Both the position numbers and the translations under genes were made by a program. 45,787 nucleotides of DNA from the NCBI GenBank assembly GCA_031262705.1, contig JAISHD010000021.1, positions 1 to 45,787 of the forward strand, written 5' to 3'. The notes under the pieces were generated by a model, which saw only the letters and a list, made by a program, of their open reading frames with translations, was not told where the DNA came from and ran no database searches. The stretch comes from Methanocalculaceae archaeon. GTDB lineage: Archaea > Halobacteriota > Methanomicrobia > Methanomicrobiales > Methanocorpusculaceae. Below, one piece after another: positions 8,290 through 20,491 of this stretch; positions within the stretch are counted from its first letter, which is position 1, and every line of letters begins with the position of its first letter.

Positions 8290-8872
8290 GATTGGTTCTC
8301 TCCAGATACAGTGGGGGCAGGGCATCCCGGACCTGCATCAGTGCATAGGCCGCCGAAGGATGATCCGCCGAGAAATGGTTTAGGAACGCACAGACATCCG
8401 CGGCAAACGGGTCGGGAACAAAAGGACCCGCGTCCTCTCCCTCCCATCCGTGGTGACGGGCATACAGTACAACCTCATTCCGGGGAACGACGGCCAGCGG
8501 ATCAAGCAGTTTTCCTTTGGGGGGAACAAGCACCTCCGCCGCCGTTCCCGCGACGATCTGCTGCAGAAACGCGCAGGCAGAGGAGTCAAGCGTCACCGCC
8601 GAGACAATCGCGGTCGCATCCGCGGGAGCCTGCACAAACGATACATCGCGGCGGCCTGCAAGAATTTCCGCAAGGAGGGCAACGAGTGCAAACGACTCCG
8701 GACCGGAGGAGTTCTGCACATACAGCCGTTCACCGGATGCAATACCGCCGCACTTCCGGATCCGCCGTTTTGACTTCGCCTCCAGATCGCGTGCCGCATG
8801 CACTGGGCAGAGCGCCACACCCGAATAGGGCTGAACGATAACCGCATCCTTCCCGCACCGCGAACACTGCAT
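8279..8872 (-). CDS. Degenerate TtuA/Ncs6-like protein lacking the PP-loop motif
   Basis: The 197-residue protein has the layout of the TtuA/Ncs6 (TIGR00269-like) tRNA thiolases. It opens with a zinc site C3-x2-C6 ... C22-x2-H25 in the typical context QPYSG, and has a basic linker ending KCGGI. Near its end is the block LLDPLAVVPRNEVVLYARHHGWE, matching the family's PLR-x-P-x-KEV-x-LYA region. The ATP-binding SGGKDS is replaced by SSGPES at about 55-60. The protein is about 100 residues shorter than active members, with the middle compressed and the C-terminal zinc finger missing. It is therefore unlikely to activate tRNA, and may bind tRNA or a partner instead. It overlaps nadE by 11 bases. 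The family assignment is my reading of motifs. Confidence 0.6.
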   Translation of the reverse strand: MQCSRCGKDAVIVQPYSGVALCPVHAARDLEAKSKRRIRKCGGIASGERLYVQNSSGPESFALVALLAEILAGRRDVSFVQAPADATAIVSAVTLDSSACAFLQQIVAGTAAEVLVPPKGKLLDPLAVVPRNEVVLYARHHGWEGEDAGPFVPDPFAADVCAFLNHFSADHPSAAYALMQVRDALPPLYLERTNHAL

Positions 8873-8970
8873 ATACTACTCAGTTGGCGTTCGGCGGATA
8901 TGTAGATTCGTTCTCCGACGCCCTCGGACGATGTTGCGCCGGCGTCGTCCATAAAGTCCTGAGATCCACA

Positions 8971-9087
8971 GAAAACACTGAACACACTGAAAGAAAAAAA
9001 CATCATGGAACATACGTGAACAACACGGAAATAATGCATTGAATGGAAATTCCGTCATATTTTTTCTTCTGTGTGTTCTGTGTTTTC
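8971..9087. repeat. Long inverted repeat built from CACAGA-type units
   Basis: The left arm (8971-9010) has three near-copies of CACTGAA/CACAGAA at a 9-base period, then an A-run and CATCATGGAA. The right arm (9050-9087) is its reverse complement with few changes. About 40 bases separate the arms. A related single copy lies at 19458-19513. Neither arm is coding. The repeat lies between the TtuA-like gene and rio2, upstream of both. Confidence 0.65.
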
Positions 9088-9200
9088 CCGCGAAGCGGCG
9101 AGTACGGCTCTGCCGTGCGAATCGTGGGATGCCCAGGAACAAAGGTGCAACACCCCCCCGGACATGATACTTTTATCCCTGCAAAGTCAACCAGTATCTC
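9088..9200. other. rio2 upstream region
   Basis: It contains two tiny hairpins (CCGC-GAA-GCGG at 9088-9098 and ACGGC-TCT-GCCGT at 9103-9115). A TATA-like GATACTTTTATCC near 9167-9179 is placed about 27 bases before the rio2 ATG, suggesting a leaderless rio2 transcript. Confidence 0.4.
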
Positions 9201-10070
9201 ATGCCTCTGTCAGCCGATGACATCAAAAACCTCCATAAATATGAAGTCCGTATCCTTCGCGCACTGGAGAGGATGATGCACCGCTACGCCTGGGTCCCCG
9301 AAGACGACCTCAAAGCCGCGGTCCACCTCTCGGCAGCAGAGACCAAATACCGCGTCGGCAACCTCATTCACCGCGACATGGTCAGATCCGACGCCGTCCC
9401 CTACAAAGGATACGCACTCGTCTTCAAAGGATACGACGCCCTCGCACTCTCCGCCCTTGCGCAGAAAAAAACCATATCGGCACTCGGCACCATGATCGGC
9501 GTCGGCAAGGAATCAGAGATCTACGAAGCACTCGGATTCGGTGTGGTTGTATTAAAACTGCACAAAATCGGTCAGAGATCCTTCCAGACCGTCCGCACCA
9601 ACCGTGAGTACATGCCGGAAAAAACCCACTGCCCCTGGATATTTGCCTCCGCAAAATCCGCCGAACGCGAGTATGAAGCACTCAAAGCCCTCAACGGAAA
9701 AGTAAACGTCCCGGTCCCCATCGACATAAACCGGCACGTAATCGTCATGTCCTTCATCCCCGGTGTAAACCTGCACCGGTGCAGACTCGAAAACCCGGAC
9801 GATATCTGGCAGGATATCCTCTCTCAGATAAAATCCGCATACGACTGCGGATTCATCCACGGCGACCTCTCCGAGTACAACATCATGTATGACGATGCAA
9901 CCGTCTGGATCATCGACTGGCCGCAGTGGATTCCCCCGAATCACCAGAACGCAGAAACAGTCCTGCATCACGACATCGAAACCGTCGCCGCATTCTTTGC
10001 AAAAAAATACCAGCGGGAGTATGACACTGATGACGCAATCCGGTATGTCACCGGCAGGACGGTGGAATGA
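9201..10070 (+). CDS. rio2: RIO-type protein kinase Rio2
   Basis: Rio2 is an atypical kinase/ATPase that matures the small ribosomal subunit. The 289-residue protein has the Rio2-specific N-terminal winged helix (1-85). It then has a nucleotide loop IGVGKESEIYEA (about 99-110), the ATP-contacting K119, the catalytic loop HGDLSEYN (H220, D222, N227) and the metal-binding D239 in IDWPQ. All key residues are present, so it should be active. The stop overlaps the start of the DUF460 gene by 4 bases (ATGA), so the two are translated together. Confidence 0.95.
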   Translation: MPLSADDIKNLHKYEVRILRALERMMHRYAWVPEDDLKAAVHLSAAETKYRVGNLIHRDMVRSDAVPYKGYALVFKGYDALALSALAQKKTISALGTMIGVGKESEIYEALGFGVVVLKLHKIGQRSFQTVRTNREYMPEKTHCPWIFASAKSAEREYEALKALNGKVNVPVPIDINRHVIVMSFIPGVNLHRCRLENPDDIWQDILSQIKSAYDCGFIHGDLSEYNIMYDDATVWIIDWPQWIPPNHQNAETVLHHDIETVAAFFAKKYQREYDTDDAIRYVTGRTVE

Positions 10071-11860
10071 GCGGACGCATTTTTGGCATCGACATCATTC
10101 GCGGATCGGTTCGGTCCGGAACCATCCGGCCGCACTACGCACTCGTCCGGGTAGAAGACGGGACAGTCATCTCCGAAGAAAAAAACGTCACCAGATTCCA
10201 GATCATGCGTTATATCCGTGCCGAACAGCCGGATATTCTCGCGGTTGACAGTATTCAGGAGATTGCACAGGGAACCGCCGACCTGTATGCATTCCTCGCC
10301 GAACTTCCCGCAGGCACAAAACTGGTACAGGTAACCGGCGACGGCGTAAAAATGGAGACGCTGCCCCGCGTCGCCGCCCGCTACAACCTCTCCTTTGACA
10401 AACAAAATCCGATGGAAGAGGCAAAAGCCTCCGCACTCCTTGCCTCGTTCGGTGCGGGATACGAGGTTCTCGCATACACGGGCATTACCGACATCACCGT
10501 CTCCCGCAACCGGTCTCCCGGACGCGGCGGCTGGAGCCAGAACCGGTACGTACGGAAAATGCACGGAGCAGTCCGCACCCATGCCCGCAACATTGAGATG
10601 AAACTGGTCTCTGCAAACCTTGAGTACTCCATGACCGTCCGCCGTGCCTTTGGCGGGGAAAGCCGAGTGGTCTTCACCATCTATGCACCGCGCGAACAGA
10701 TCCCGGTCTCCCCCTCCAGAGGCGGCGATGCACAGATACGCATTGCCGGACGCAGACGCGACAAGATTGCGTTCCAGCCGCTGACGAAGAAACCCCGGTA
10801 TCTTATCGTCGGAATCGATCCCGGAACCACCATCGGCATTGCGGCCCTTGATCTTGACGGAAACCTCGTCTATCTTGCAAGCACCCGGCTGTTCTCCGCA
10901 GTTGATCTGACCCGCGAAATTGCGGACTTGGGAAAACCGCTCATCATCGCATCCGACAAAGCAGAGATGCCGTTCGGGGTGGAAAAGGTCAGGCGTGTCT
11001 TTTCCGCGATTGCCTGGAACCCGAAAAAAGATATCCTGATCAAGGAAAAGTATGTCCTTGCCGCAGGCCATGACTTCAAAAACGATCACGAACGTGACGC
11101 ACTCTCTGCAGCGCTGTACGCCTATCGGACCTACAAAAACAAGTTTGAAAGCATCCTCAAAAGAGCACCGGCAGGAGTTGACACAGACGAACTGCGGGCA
11201 CAGATTGCCCGAGGGCTTTCACTGGAACAGGCACTGTCCCGCATCAGCGGGACGGCGCCCGCGGCAGTACCGGATGCGGCAGAACCGGACGAACTGCCTG
11301 AGATCCTCTTTGATGAGCGGGACGAACGTATTACACGGCAGGAGGAGACTATCCGGCGGCTGAGAACACTTGCAGAAACGCTTTCACACGAGTCTGCCGG
11401 AAAAGACAAGAAAATTTCGGCTCTCCACCGGAAACTCAATGAGGAGCGGGAAGAGCGGCACGCCAAACTGCTTGCCGCAACCGAGATTGCCGAACGTGAC
11501 CATGAGATTGCAACGGTGAAAAAACAGCTCCGAAAGGAGGAACGGCGGTGCAAAAATCTGCGGACACGGCTGGATCGGATGAAACGGTATGTGTCGCTGC
11601 AGGCAGGTGAGGGTTGTTCCGCTCTGAAGGTTCGGCCGCTGCTTGCACGCGATGTAGTCCGGGTGCTTGATGAGGAGATGGGAATCGGTGAAGAGGATCT
11701 GCTGTATGTCCTGAAGATCGACGGGTGGGGAAAATCGGTTGTCCGCGAACTTGCCGAAGCGCGGGTGAAGGCAGTGATTCTGCCGCGCCATGTATATACT
11801 CGGGCACAGGGGATGCAGGACTGCCGGTTCTTTCCGGTACGGATCTCTCGCCGCGGGTGA
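10067..11860 (+). CDS. DUF460 RNase H-like protein (C-terminus apparently cut by a frameshift)
   Basis: This archaeal family has no confirmed function. Three parts are seen. The N-terminal domain begins IFGIDIIRGS. A second RNase H-like (RuvC/YqgF-type) domain begins at about residue 245 with IVGIDPGTTIGIAALD and later has NDHERDALSAALYAY, which suggests nuclease chemistry. A long charged coiled coil (about 415-505) leads to a C-terminal domain with GWGKSVVRELAEARVKAVI. After that the reading turns unlike protein (MQDCRFFPVRISRRG) and stops. One extra G in the GGGG at 11809-11812 would continue as QGDAGLPVLSGTDLSPRVKG and join the next open frame, for a 742-residue product. The 5' end overlaps rio2 by 4 bases. 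Confidence 0.85.
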   Translation: MSGRIFGIDIIRGSVRSGTIRPHYALVRVEDGTVISEEKNVTRFQIMRYIRAEQPDILAVDSIQEIAQGTADLYAFLAELPAGTKLVQVTGDGVKMETLPRVAARYNLSFDKQNPMEEAKASALLASFGAGYEVLAYTGITDITVSRNRSPGRGGWSQNRYVRKMHGAVRTHARNIEMKLVSANLEYSMTVRRAFGGESRVVFTIYAPREQIPVSPSRGGDAQIRIAGRRRDKIAFQPLTKKPRYLIVGIDPGTTIGIAALDLDGNLVYLASTRLFSAVDLTREIADLGKPLIIASDKAEMPFGVEKVRRVFSAIAWNPKKDILIKEKYVLAAGHDFKNDHERDALSAALYAYRTYKNKFESILKRAPAGVDTDELRAQIARGLSLEQALSRISGTAPAAVPDAAEPDELPEILFDERDERITRQEETIRRLRTLAETLSHESAGKDKKISALHRKLNEEREERHAKLLAATEIAERDHEIATVKKQLRKEERRCKNLRTRLDRMKRYVSLQAGEGCSALKVRPLLARDVVRVLDEEMGIGEEDLLYVLKIDGWGKSVVRELAEARVKAVILPRHVYTRAQGMQDCRFFPVRISRRG

Positions 11861-12294
11861 AGGGGAAGATCGGAGTGGTGGATGCCGCAGCCCTTGAAGA
11901 GTCTCTTGCTTTCTGGCATACATCGCAGACAGTTTTTTCCCGGGAGAAGAAAGCTGCGGTGATTGACTCTATGGTCCGGGAGTATCAGGTAGAGCGGGTA
12001 CGGGAGGTGCGGGAACTTGGCATCGATCCGACAACTGTTGTTCCTGAACGCTACCTGAGAACCGCTCCGCCGCCGAAGGAAAAAGAGCCGGTTAGAACCG
12101 TTGTCAAAAAACCCGCAAAGAAAAAGACGGAACAAACAGAAACACCGCAAACACCCGTGCCTCTCACCCCAGCGATTGAAGAAAAAACGCCGGGATCGGT
12201 GGAGGAACCAAAGGCTGTCGCGCCCGATATGCTCACCGCGGTTCTTGCAGAGTACAGAGAAAAGAGAAAAAAAGAGATTTCTGGTGATGAATAA
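11857..12294 (+). CDS. Probable C-terminal continuation of the DUF460 protein
   Basis: As read, this is a frame that could start at GTG 11857, overlapping the DUF460 stop as GTGA. It has no good ribosome site. The frame is already open from before 11725 and encodes GLPVLSGTDL upstream of that GTG, so it more likely continues DUF460 after a one-base loss at 11809-11812. Residues after the junction are GKIGVVDAAALEESLAFW, then a charged helix with REYQVERVREVREL, then a Pro/Lys/Glu-rich flexible tail (about 70 residues). I know no domain for the tail. It ends one base into thiL (TAATG). Confidence 0.55.
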   Translation: MKGKIGVVDAAALEESLAFWHTSQTVFSREKKAAVIDSMVREYQVERVREVRELGIDPTTVVPERYLRTAPPPKEKEPVRTVVKKPAKKKTEQTETPQTPVPLTPAIEEKTPGSVEEPKAVAPDMLTAVLAEYREKRKKEISGDE

Positions 12295-13151
12295 TGGATG
12301 ATAGACAACTGCTTGAAACGATTCGTGACCTGATCGGCCGCAGGGAAACGAGTGACGACTGCGCAGCATTTCCCCTTGACAACGGACGAAAAATTCTGGT
12401 GTCAACAACCGACATGCTGCATAAAAAAACCGATTTTCCGCTAAAGATGACCTCCTGGCAGATGGGATGGATGAGTGTTGCGGCAAGCCTCTCCGACATT
12501 GCAAGCTGCGGCGCACAGCCGACACAGGTTCTGGTGGCGGTCGGTCTTGACCGACCGGAACGGCTGCGGGCAATCATGGAAGGTGCGGTCACCTGCACCA
12601 AATCCTGCGGCGCCGTGGTCGCGGGCGGTGACATTGACAGCCATGCAGAGCTAACGATTGTGACAACCGCATTCGGCATAGTGGAGAAAGAGTACTACTG
12701 CACCCGATCAGGAGCAAAGGTAGGGGATCTCGTCTGCATCACCGGACGTCCCGGATCAGCGCAGGCGGCTCTTGACGGATGCTCCGGATACTGGGAAAAC
12801 CTCGTCATGCCAAAACCGCAGGTCTTCATCGGCCAGCGGATCGCCCGTGCGGGGGCGTCCGCCATGATGGACGTCTCCGACGGCCTTGCAATCTCACTCC
12901 ACGATATGGGAGAGGCATCGGGCGTCGGGTTTATGCTCCGCGAAAATCTGCCGCTGCTTCCAATCGCCGATGCAAAGAAGTACTTCCTCTACGGCGGCGG
13001 CGACTATGGTCTGCTGTTTACCATCCCGCGGGAAAAGTTCGTGAGAATGGACGTTCCGGTCTCCGTAATAGGTGAAGTTGTGGAAGAGCCGGGTGTGTTC
13101 ATCGGCGAAGAGCCGGTGGAAAAACTCGGCTATGCCCATGTGTGGAACTAA
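12294..13151 (+). CDS. thiL: Thiamine-monophosphate kinase
   Basis: ThiL phosphorylates thiamine monophosphate to the cofactor thiamine pyrophosphate. The 285-residue protein has the PurM/AIR-synthase-type fold with the typical blocks SDDCAAFPL and VSTTDMLHKKTDFPLKM (metal and substrate Asp). It also has SDIASCGAQP, VVAGGDIDS, DVSDGLAISL and GGGDYGLLFT. The length is slightly short but complete. GGTGA at 12283-12287 is a good ribosome site for ATG 12294, which overlaps the preceding stop by one base. No other thiamine genes are near. Confidence 0.92.
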   Translation: MDDRQLLETIRDLIGRRETSDDCAAFPLDNGRKILVSTTDMLHKKTDFPLKMTSWQMGWMSVAASLSDIASCGAQPTQVLVAVGLDRPERLRAIMEGAVTCTKSCGAVVAGGDIDSHAELTIVTTAFGIVEKEYYCTRSGAKVGDLVCITGRPGSAQAALDGCSGYWENLVMPKPQVFIGQRIARAGASAMMDVSDGLAISLHDMGEASGVGFMLRENLPLLPIADAKKYFLYGGGDYGLLFTIPREKFVRMDVPVSVIGEVVEEPGVFIGEEPVEKLGYAHVWN

Positions 13152-13188
13152 AAAAATACTTTTTTGAAAAATACAGTTGGAAGAAGGA

Positions 13189-17722
<4,534 letters not shown>

Positions 17723-17890
17723 TTATTTTTCAAAACCGCGCAAAATAACAGGGCACACTCTGAAAAATATTTATTCCTTATTATATTAGTGCAGAAAGCA
17801 TATTAGATTGCTGGATAGAATACATGAGGGCAAGGATGAATCTGCCGGATACAAAACAACGACCCACAAAAACGATCCAAAAAAGAGAGA

Positions 17891-18271
17891 TTACTTTTTC
17901 TGTTTTTTCTTCGACATCGACGGCAGGTCAAGCATATACTTCCCGTCGTCAACTCCGATGATAATGTCCTGTGACTCGGCAAGCCGCTCAAGATTCAGCT
18001 CATACTTGCCGGGACTCACAATACGGACACTCTCCACCCGCTCCAGAATGTCCGTGGGCCGTGATGCCGGCCCCTGATTCCTCACCTCAAGAACTTCCTG
18101 TTTTGTTTCCTGCGCAATGTCGGCGATGCTCTTCCCCTCTAAAACATCTGCATTGCGCACACGGTCACTCACGTAAAGGAACTTCTTTCCGCCGCAACTC
18201 GGGCATCCGCGAAGGATCTCCACCGACCCGTCGCGGAACTCGCGCCCGCACTGAGTACACTTATGTGGCAT
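17891..18271 (-). CDS. arvC: OapC/ArvC-family zinc-ribbon protein
   Basis: The 126-residue protein begins with a zinc ribbon (C5-x2-C8 and C23-x2-C26, in CTQCGREF and GCPSCGGKKF) followed by a helical middle and a C-terminal strand region ending in a Lys-rich tail. It lies third in a row with a small Era-like GTPase and a DUF2073 protein, the arrangement called oapABC next to haloarchaeal origins. In Haloferax the same genes are arvABC, linked to extracellular vesicle formation. I started at ATG 18271 because the zinc ribbon begins there. The upstream frame (to 18328) overlaps arvB and is less protein-like. The 17714-17890 gap after it holds only the gyrB promoter region. Confidence 0.8.
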   Translation of the reverse strand: MPHKCTQCGREFRDGSVEILRGCPSCGGKKFLYVSDRVRNADVLEGKSIADIAQETKQEVLEVRNQGPASRPTDILERVESVRIVSPGKYELNLERLAESQDIIIGVDDGKYMLDLPSMSKKKQKK

Positions 18272-18302
18272 GGCTGTATTTTTTCGATGAACGAAATGGT
18301 GT

Positions 18303-18677
18303 TTACTGTGCAGCAGACGCCCAGGCAATCAGGCGGTCCTTCTCGCGGGTAAGCATCTTCAGCTGATCGACCGGTCCAATCACCATTAGTCTGCCTGCCG
18401 GTGTCTTTCCCCCGCCGAACAGTTTGGAGAACAGACCGCCCTCCGAACCGCCGCTGGACGGATACGTTTCGATCTCAATACCCGAAAATCCTCCGGGGGA
18501 GATCTCCATCATCGTTGTCTCCAGAAGTTTGCCCTGCTCCTCAGGAGTAAGACCCTTCTCCAGAACAACAATGTAGCCCTGACGGACATCATCAAGAATA
18601 AGACGAATCTTCTCCATTGATGTCATCCGGCTCAAGCGATCGCTTGACAGCATATCAATCTGAACGCCCTGAATCAT
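18303..18677 (-). CDS. arvB: OapB/ArvB-family protein (DUF2073)
   Basis: This 124-residue cytosolic protein matches the DUF2073 pattern. It begins IQGVQIDMLSSDRLSRMTSMEK, has a helix LDDVRQGYIVVLEKGLTPEEQGKL, a glycine-rich loop with GLFSKLFGGG (which could touch membrane or a partner), and ends GRLMVIGPVDQLKMLTREKDRLIAWA. It sits between the GTPase and the zinc-ribbon gene; ATG 18677 follows the GTPase stop by 7 bases and has GAGGT upstream. The role is inferred from haloarchaeal ArvB, which works with the ArvA GTPase in vesiculation. No biochemical activity is evident from the sequence. Confidence 0.8.
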   Translation of the reverse strand: MIQGVQIDMLSSDRLSRMTSMEKIRLILDDVRQGYIVVLEKGLTPEEQGKLLETTMMEISPGGFSGIEIETYPSSGGSEGGLFSKLFGGGKTPAGRLMVIGPVDQLKMLTREKDRLIAWASAAQ

Positions 18678-18684
18678 TTTTACC

Positions 18685-19311
18685 TCACCTGAATACCTCG
18701 GAGATCTTTGCATACAGATCATCCATGTTGTTTCCTTCAAGACCGGAGACCATCACTACCGGATGCTGCGGGAATGCGCTCTTAATCCGCTGGGGTGCTG
18801 CATCAGGCAGATCAATCTTGTTGGCAACAATAATGACCGGCAGTTTGCGGGACTCAATGATACCGACCATCATAATGTTCACGTGCATGAACGGGTCCTG
18901 CGTGCTGTCAAGTACGTAGATAACACCGTCAATGTCCTCACGCAGCCAGTGCATTGCCTCGGCAACACCTTCCGTTGCCTCGCGGGCGCGGGCAACCGCC
19001 TCGTCCTGATCCATACCATACTCAAGGAACTCGTGGTAGTCGATCTTTGTGGTGACTCCCGGAGTATCCACAATATCGATCAGAAGCTTGCTGCCGCCGC
19101 TGTTGATCTCAACGCCCTCTTTTCTCCGGGCACGGCGGGTTTCATGCGGTACCTCGCTCACGGGTCCGATTGCCTCGCCCGTAACATCACGAACGATACG
19201 GTTGGCAAGTGTGGTCTTGCCGGCATTCGGCGGACCGTAGATTCCAACACGCGACCGTTTTTTACCGAACAGCTTTGAGAAAAATCCTCTTATACGCGTC
19301 ATTACTGCCAT
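18685..19311 (-). CDS. arvA: Era-like small GTPase, OapA/ArvA family
   Basis: The 208-residue protein has a short amphipathic, basic N-terminus (RIRGFFSKLFGKKRSR) that could lie on a membrane, followed by a GTPase domain. G1 is GPPNAGKTT (26-34), G3 DTPG (about 81-84) and G4 NKID (about 163-166), and the G5-like SGLEGNN lies near the end. The G2 region carries SEVPHETRRARR. In Haloferax the homologue ArvA is needed for extracellular vesicle production. AGGTG sits 6 bases before ATG 19311 and a TATA-like GTTTATATCT lies at about 19354-19363. The promoter therefore drives arvA-arvB-arvC in that order. Confidence 0.85.
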   Translation of the reverse strand: MAVMTRIRGFFSKLFGKKRSRVGIYGPPNAGKTTLANRIVRDVTGEAIGPVSEVPHETRRARRKEGVEINSGGSKLLIDIVDTPGVTTKIDYHEFLEYGMDQDEAVARAREATEGVAEAMHWLREDIDGVIYVLDSTQDPFMHVNIMMVGIIESRKLPVIIVANKIDLPDAAPQRIKSAFPQHPVVMVSGLEGNNMDDLYAKISEVFR

Positions 19312-19430
19312 GAAAACACCTTAATTGGGATACGTAATAGTTCGGTTGTAAAGAGATATAAACGTTCATGTTCGAAGAACTTTGTTCCAAAAATCTGAAA
19401 CCTTGATTCTGCTAGGAATAATCAGGAATC

Positions 19431-19449
19431 AAAAGCCCTTCGGGCTTTT
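19431..19449. repeat. Perfect short hairpin
   Basis: AAAAGCCC-TTC-GGGCTTTT forms eight base pairs with a three-base loop, flanked by A and T tracts on both strands. It could end transcripts in either direction or start the CACAGA element that follows. Confidence 0.6.
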
Positions 19450-19457
19450 CCATCACA

Positions 19458-19513
19458 TCGCGGGAATGCACAGAAACTTCACAGAGCTTCACGGAAAAAA
19501 TGAATATAACACG
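19458..19513. repeat. CACAGA-type intergenic repeat, single copy
   Basis: It has the units GCACAGAAAC, TCACAGAGCT and TCACGGAAAA at about a 10-base period, then ATGAATATAACACGGA. Order and spacing resemble the arms at 8971-9087. Confidence 0.5.
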
Positions 19514-19692
19514 GAGAAGGTACGCACTCTGTTGGTTACTGAAAGAAAAATAAATGCCGGAGACTCTCGAAAAAACAAATACATCCAGACATTGGGAATA
19601 CATTTAGAACAACACCTGTTCGAAGTGAAAAGCCGGACAGACACGTCAGACGAAAACAAAAATCCCAATACTTTGTATCTATGTTCGCCGCC

Positions 19693-19703
19693 TCTATAAA
19701 ATA
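19693..19703 (+). promoter_or_regulatory. Upstream TATA box candidate of the CBS genes
   Basis: CTCTATAAAAT is the strongest TATA match in the region. A start about 25 bases on would fall at or just before the inverted repeat 19723-19740 and give a leader of about 160 bases. Confidence 0.35.
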
Positions 19704-19722
19704 CAATCCCCATAGAGTATAT

Positions 19723-19740
19723 ATACTTCCCGGAAAGTAT
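19723..19740. promoter_or_regulatory. Possible operator, ATACTT inverted repeat
   Basis: ATACTT-CCCGGA-AAGTAT is a 6-6-6 inverted repeat just after a TATA-like box. Its place suggests a repressor site, but no cognate regulator is known here. Confidence 0.3.
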
Positions 19741-19827
19741 GGGAAAACAGCAGAGGATGCCGGATTCCCACAAAATAAACAATGAATTTTACGCGCGTGA
19801 TTTTTGAAAATAGGTCAAAAGATAATG

Positions 19828-19836
19828 AATTTATAC
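19828..19836 (+). promoter_or_regulatory. Proximal TATA box of the CBS genes
   Basis: AATTTATAC is placed so that transcription would start near 19860, leaving a leader of about 27 bases with the Shine-Dalgarno GAGGAGGTGA at 19876-19885. Confidence 0.45.
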
Positions 19837-19886
19837 TGGGAAGGAGTATTACTCAATAATCACCGGAAAAACCGTGAGGAGGTGAA

Positions 19887-20456
19887 ATGAGTATGACGAA
19901 AATACATTCTGATATCCCGGACAATCGGGGCGGTATACGGCTGATAGAAATAATGAAACCGAACCCGACCTTAATTTCCATAGGATCAACCACCGCCGAA
20001 GCTGCGGCCCTCATGTGCAGGGACGATGTAGGCAGCTGCATTATAATCGAAAACGGCAGCCCCAAGGGAATTGTAACCGAACAGGATTTCAACTGCAAGG
20101 TTATGGCAAAAAACCTTCTGCCAGGCTCCGTCCGCGTCGAAGACGTCATGAGCTCACCCTTAATTACCGTGGGCGAAGAAATGCCGGTCTCCGTTGCGGC
20201 AAAAAAAATGATTGAGCATAAAGTGAGAAGACTGCCCGTCACAAACACATATGGAAAAGTGACCGGCATTGTAACTGTTCGTGACCTTCTTGGTATCACC
20301 AATGAGATCAACGAGATCATTACCGAACTTCTCGTGATCAACCGTCCGGACGACAAGAGCGGGATATGCGGTGTCTGCGGCGCAATGTCTGCAGATCTCA
20401 TGCCCATAGACGGCATCCTAGTATGTCCGAACTGCCGCGAGCAGGAACAGATCTAA
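19887..20456 (+). CDS. CBS-pair protein with C-terminal zinc ribbon
   Basis: The 189-residue protein has two CBS motifs (about 20-75 and 83-140), which form one Bateman module that usually binds AMP, ATP, SAM or similar ligands. A zinc ribbon with CGVCG and CPNC (about 161-184) follows. No enzyme domain is attached, so it is probably a sensor or regulator. GAGGAGGTGA precedes ATG 19887. A second CBS gene begins 35 bases after the stop. The zinc ribbon could contact nucleic acid or another protein; this is inference. Confidence 0.88.
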   Translation: MSMTKIHSDIPDNRGGIRLIEIMKPNPTLISIGSTTAEAAALMCRDDVGSCIIIENGSPKGIVTEQDFNCKVMAKNLLPGSVRVEDVMSSPLITVGEEMPVSVAAKKMIEHKVRRLPVTNTYGKVTGIVTVRDLLGITNEINEIITELLVINRPDDKSGICGVCGAMSADLMPIDGILVCPNCREQEQI

Positions 20457-20491
20457 AACAGCCTGATGATCACTTTACATGCAAAAATACT

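Larger units (their letters stand above)
19312..19886. other. Long divergent intergenic region between arvA and the CBS genes
   Basis: This 575-base stretch has no convincing gene. It holds the arvA promoter (19354-19363, minus), a perfect hairpin (19431-19449) and a CACAGA-type repeat (19458-19513). Further right are two plus-strand TATA candidates (19693-19703 and 19828-19836) and an ATACTT...AAGTAT inverted repeat at 19723-19740. Short frames across it are AT-rich with no ribosome sites. Confidence 0.5.

Noticed and set aside
9968-11089. Open frame of 373 codons on the minus strand
   Set aside because: It is antisense to rio2 and DUF460, which show clear conserved motifs. It is a by-product of GC-biased codons.
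11131-12573. Open frame of 480 codons on the minus strand
   Set aside because: It is antisense to DUF460 and thiL, very rich in Ser and Arg, and has no ribosome site.
17808-18077. Possible small gene on the plus strand after gyrB
   Set aside because: Most of it is antisense to arvC, and the remainder is AT-rich text without a ribosome site.
19382-19782. Short genes in the arvA-CBS gap, both strands
   Set aside because: The frames run through the hairpin and CACAGA repeat, have no ribosome sites and overlap each other.
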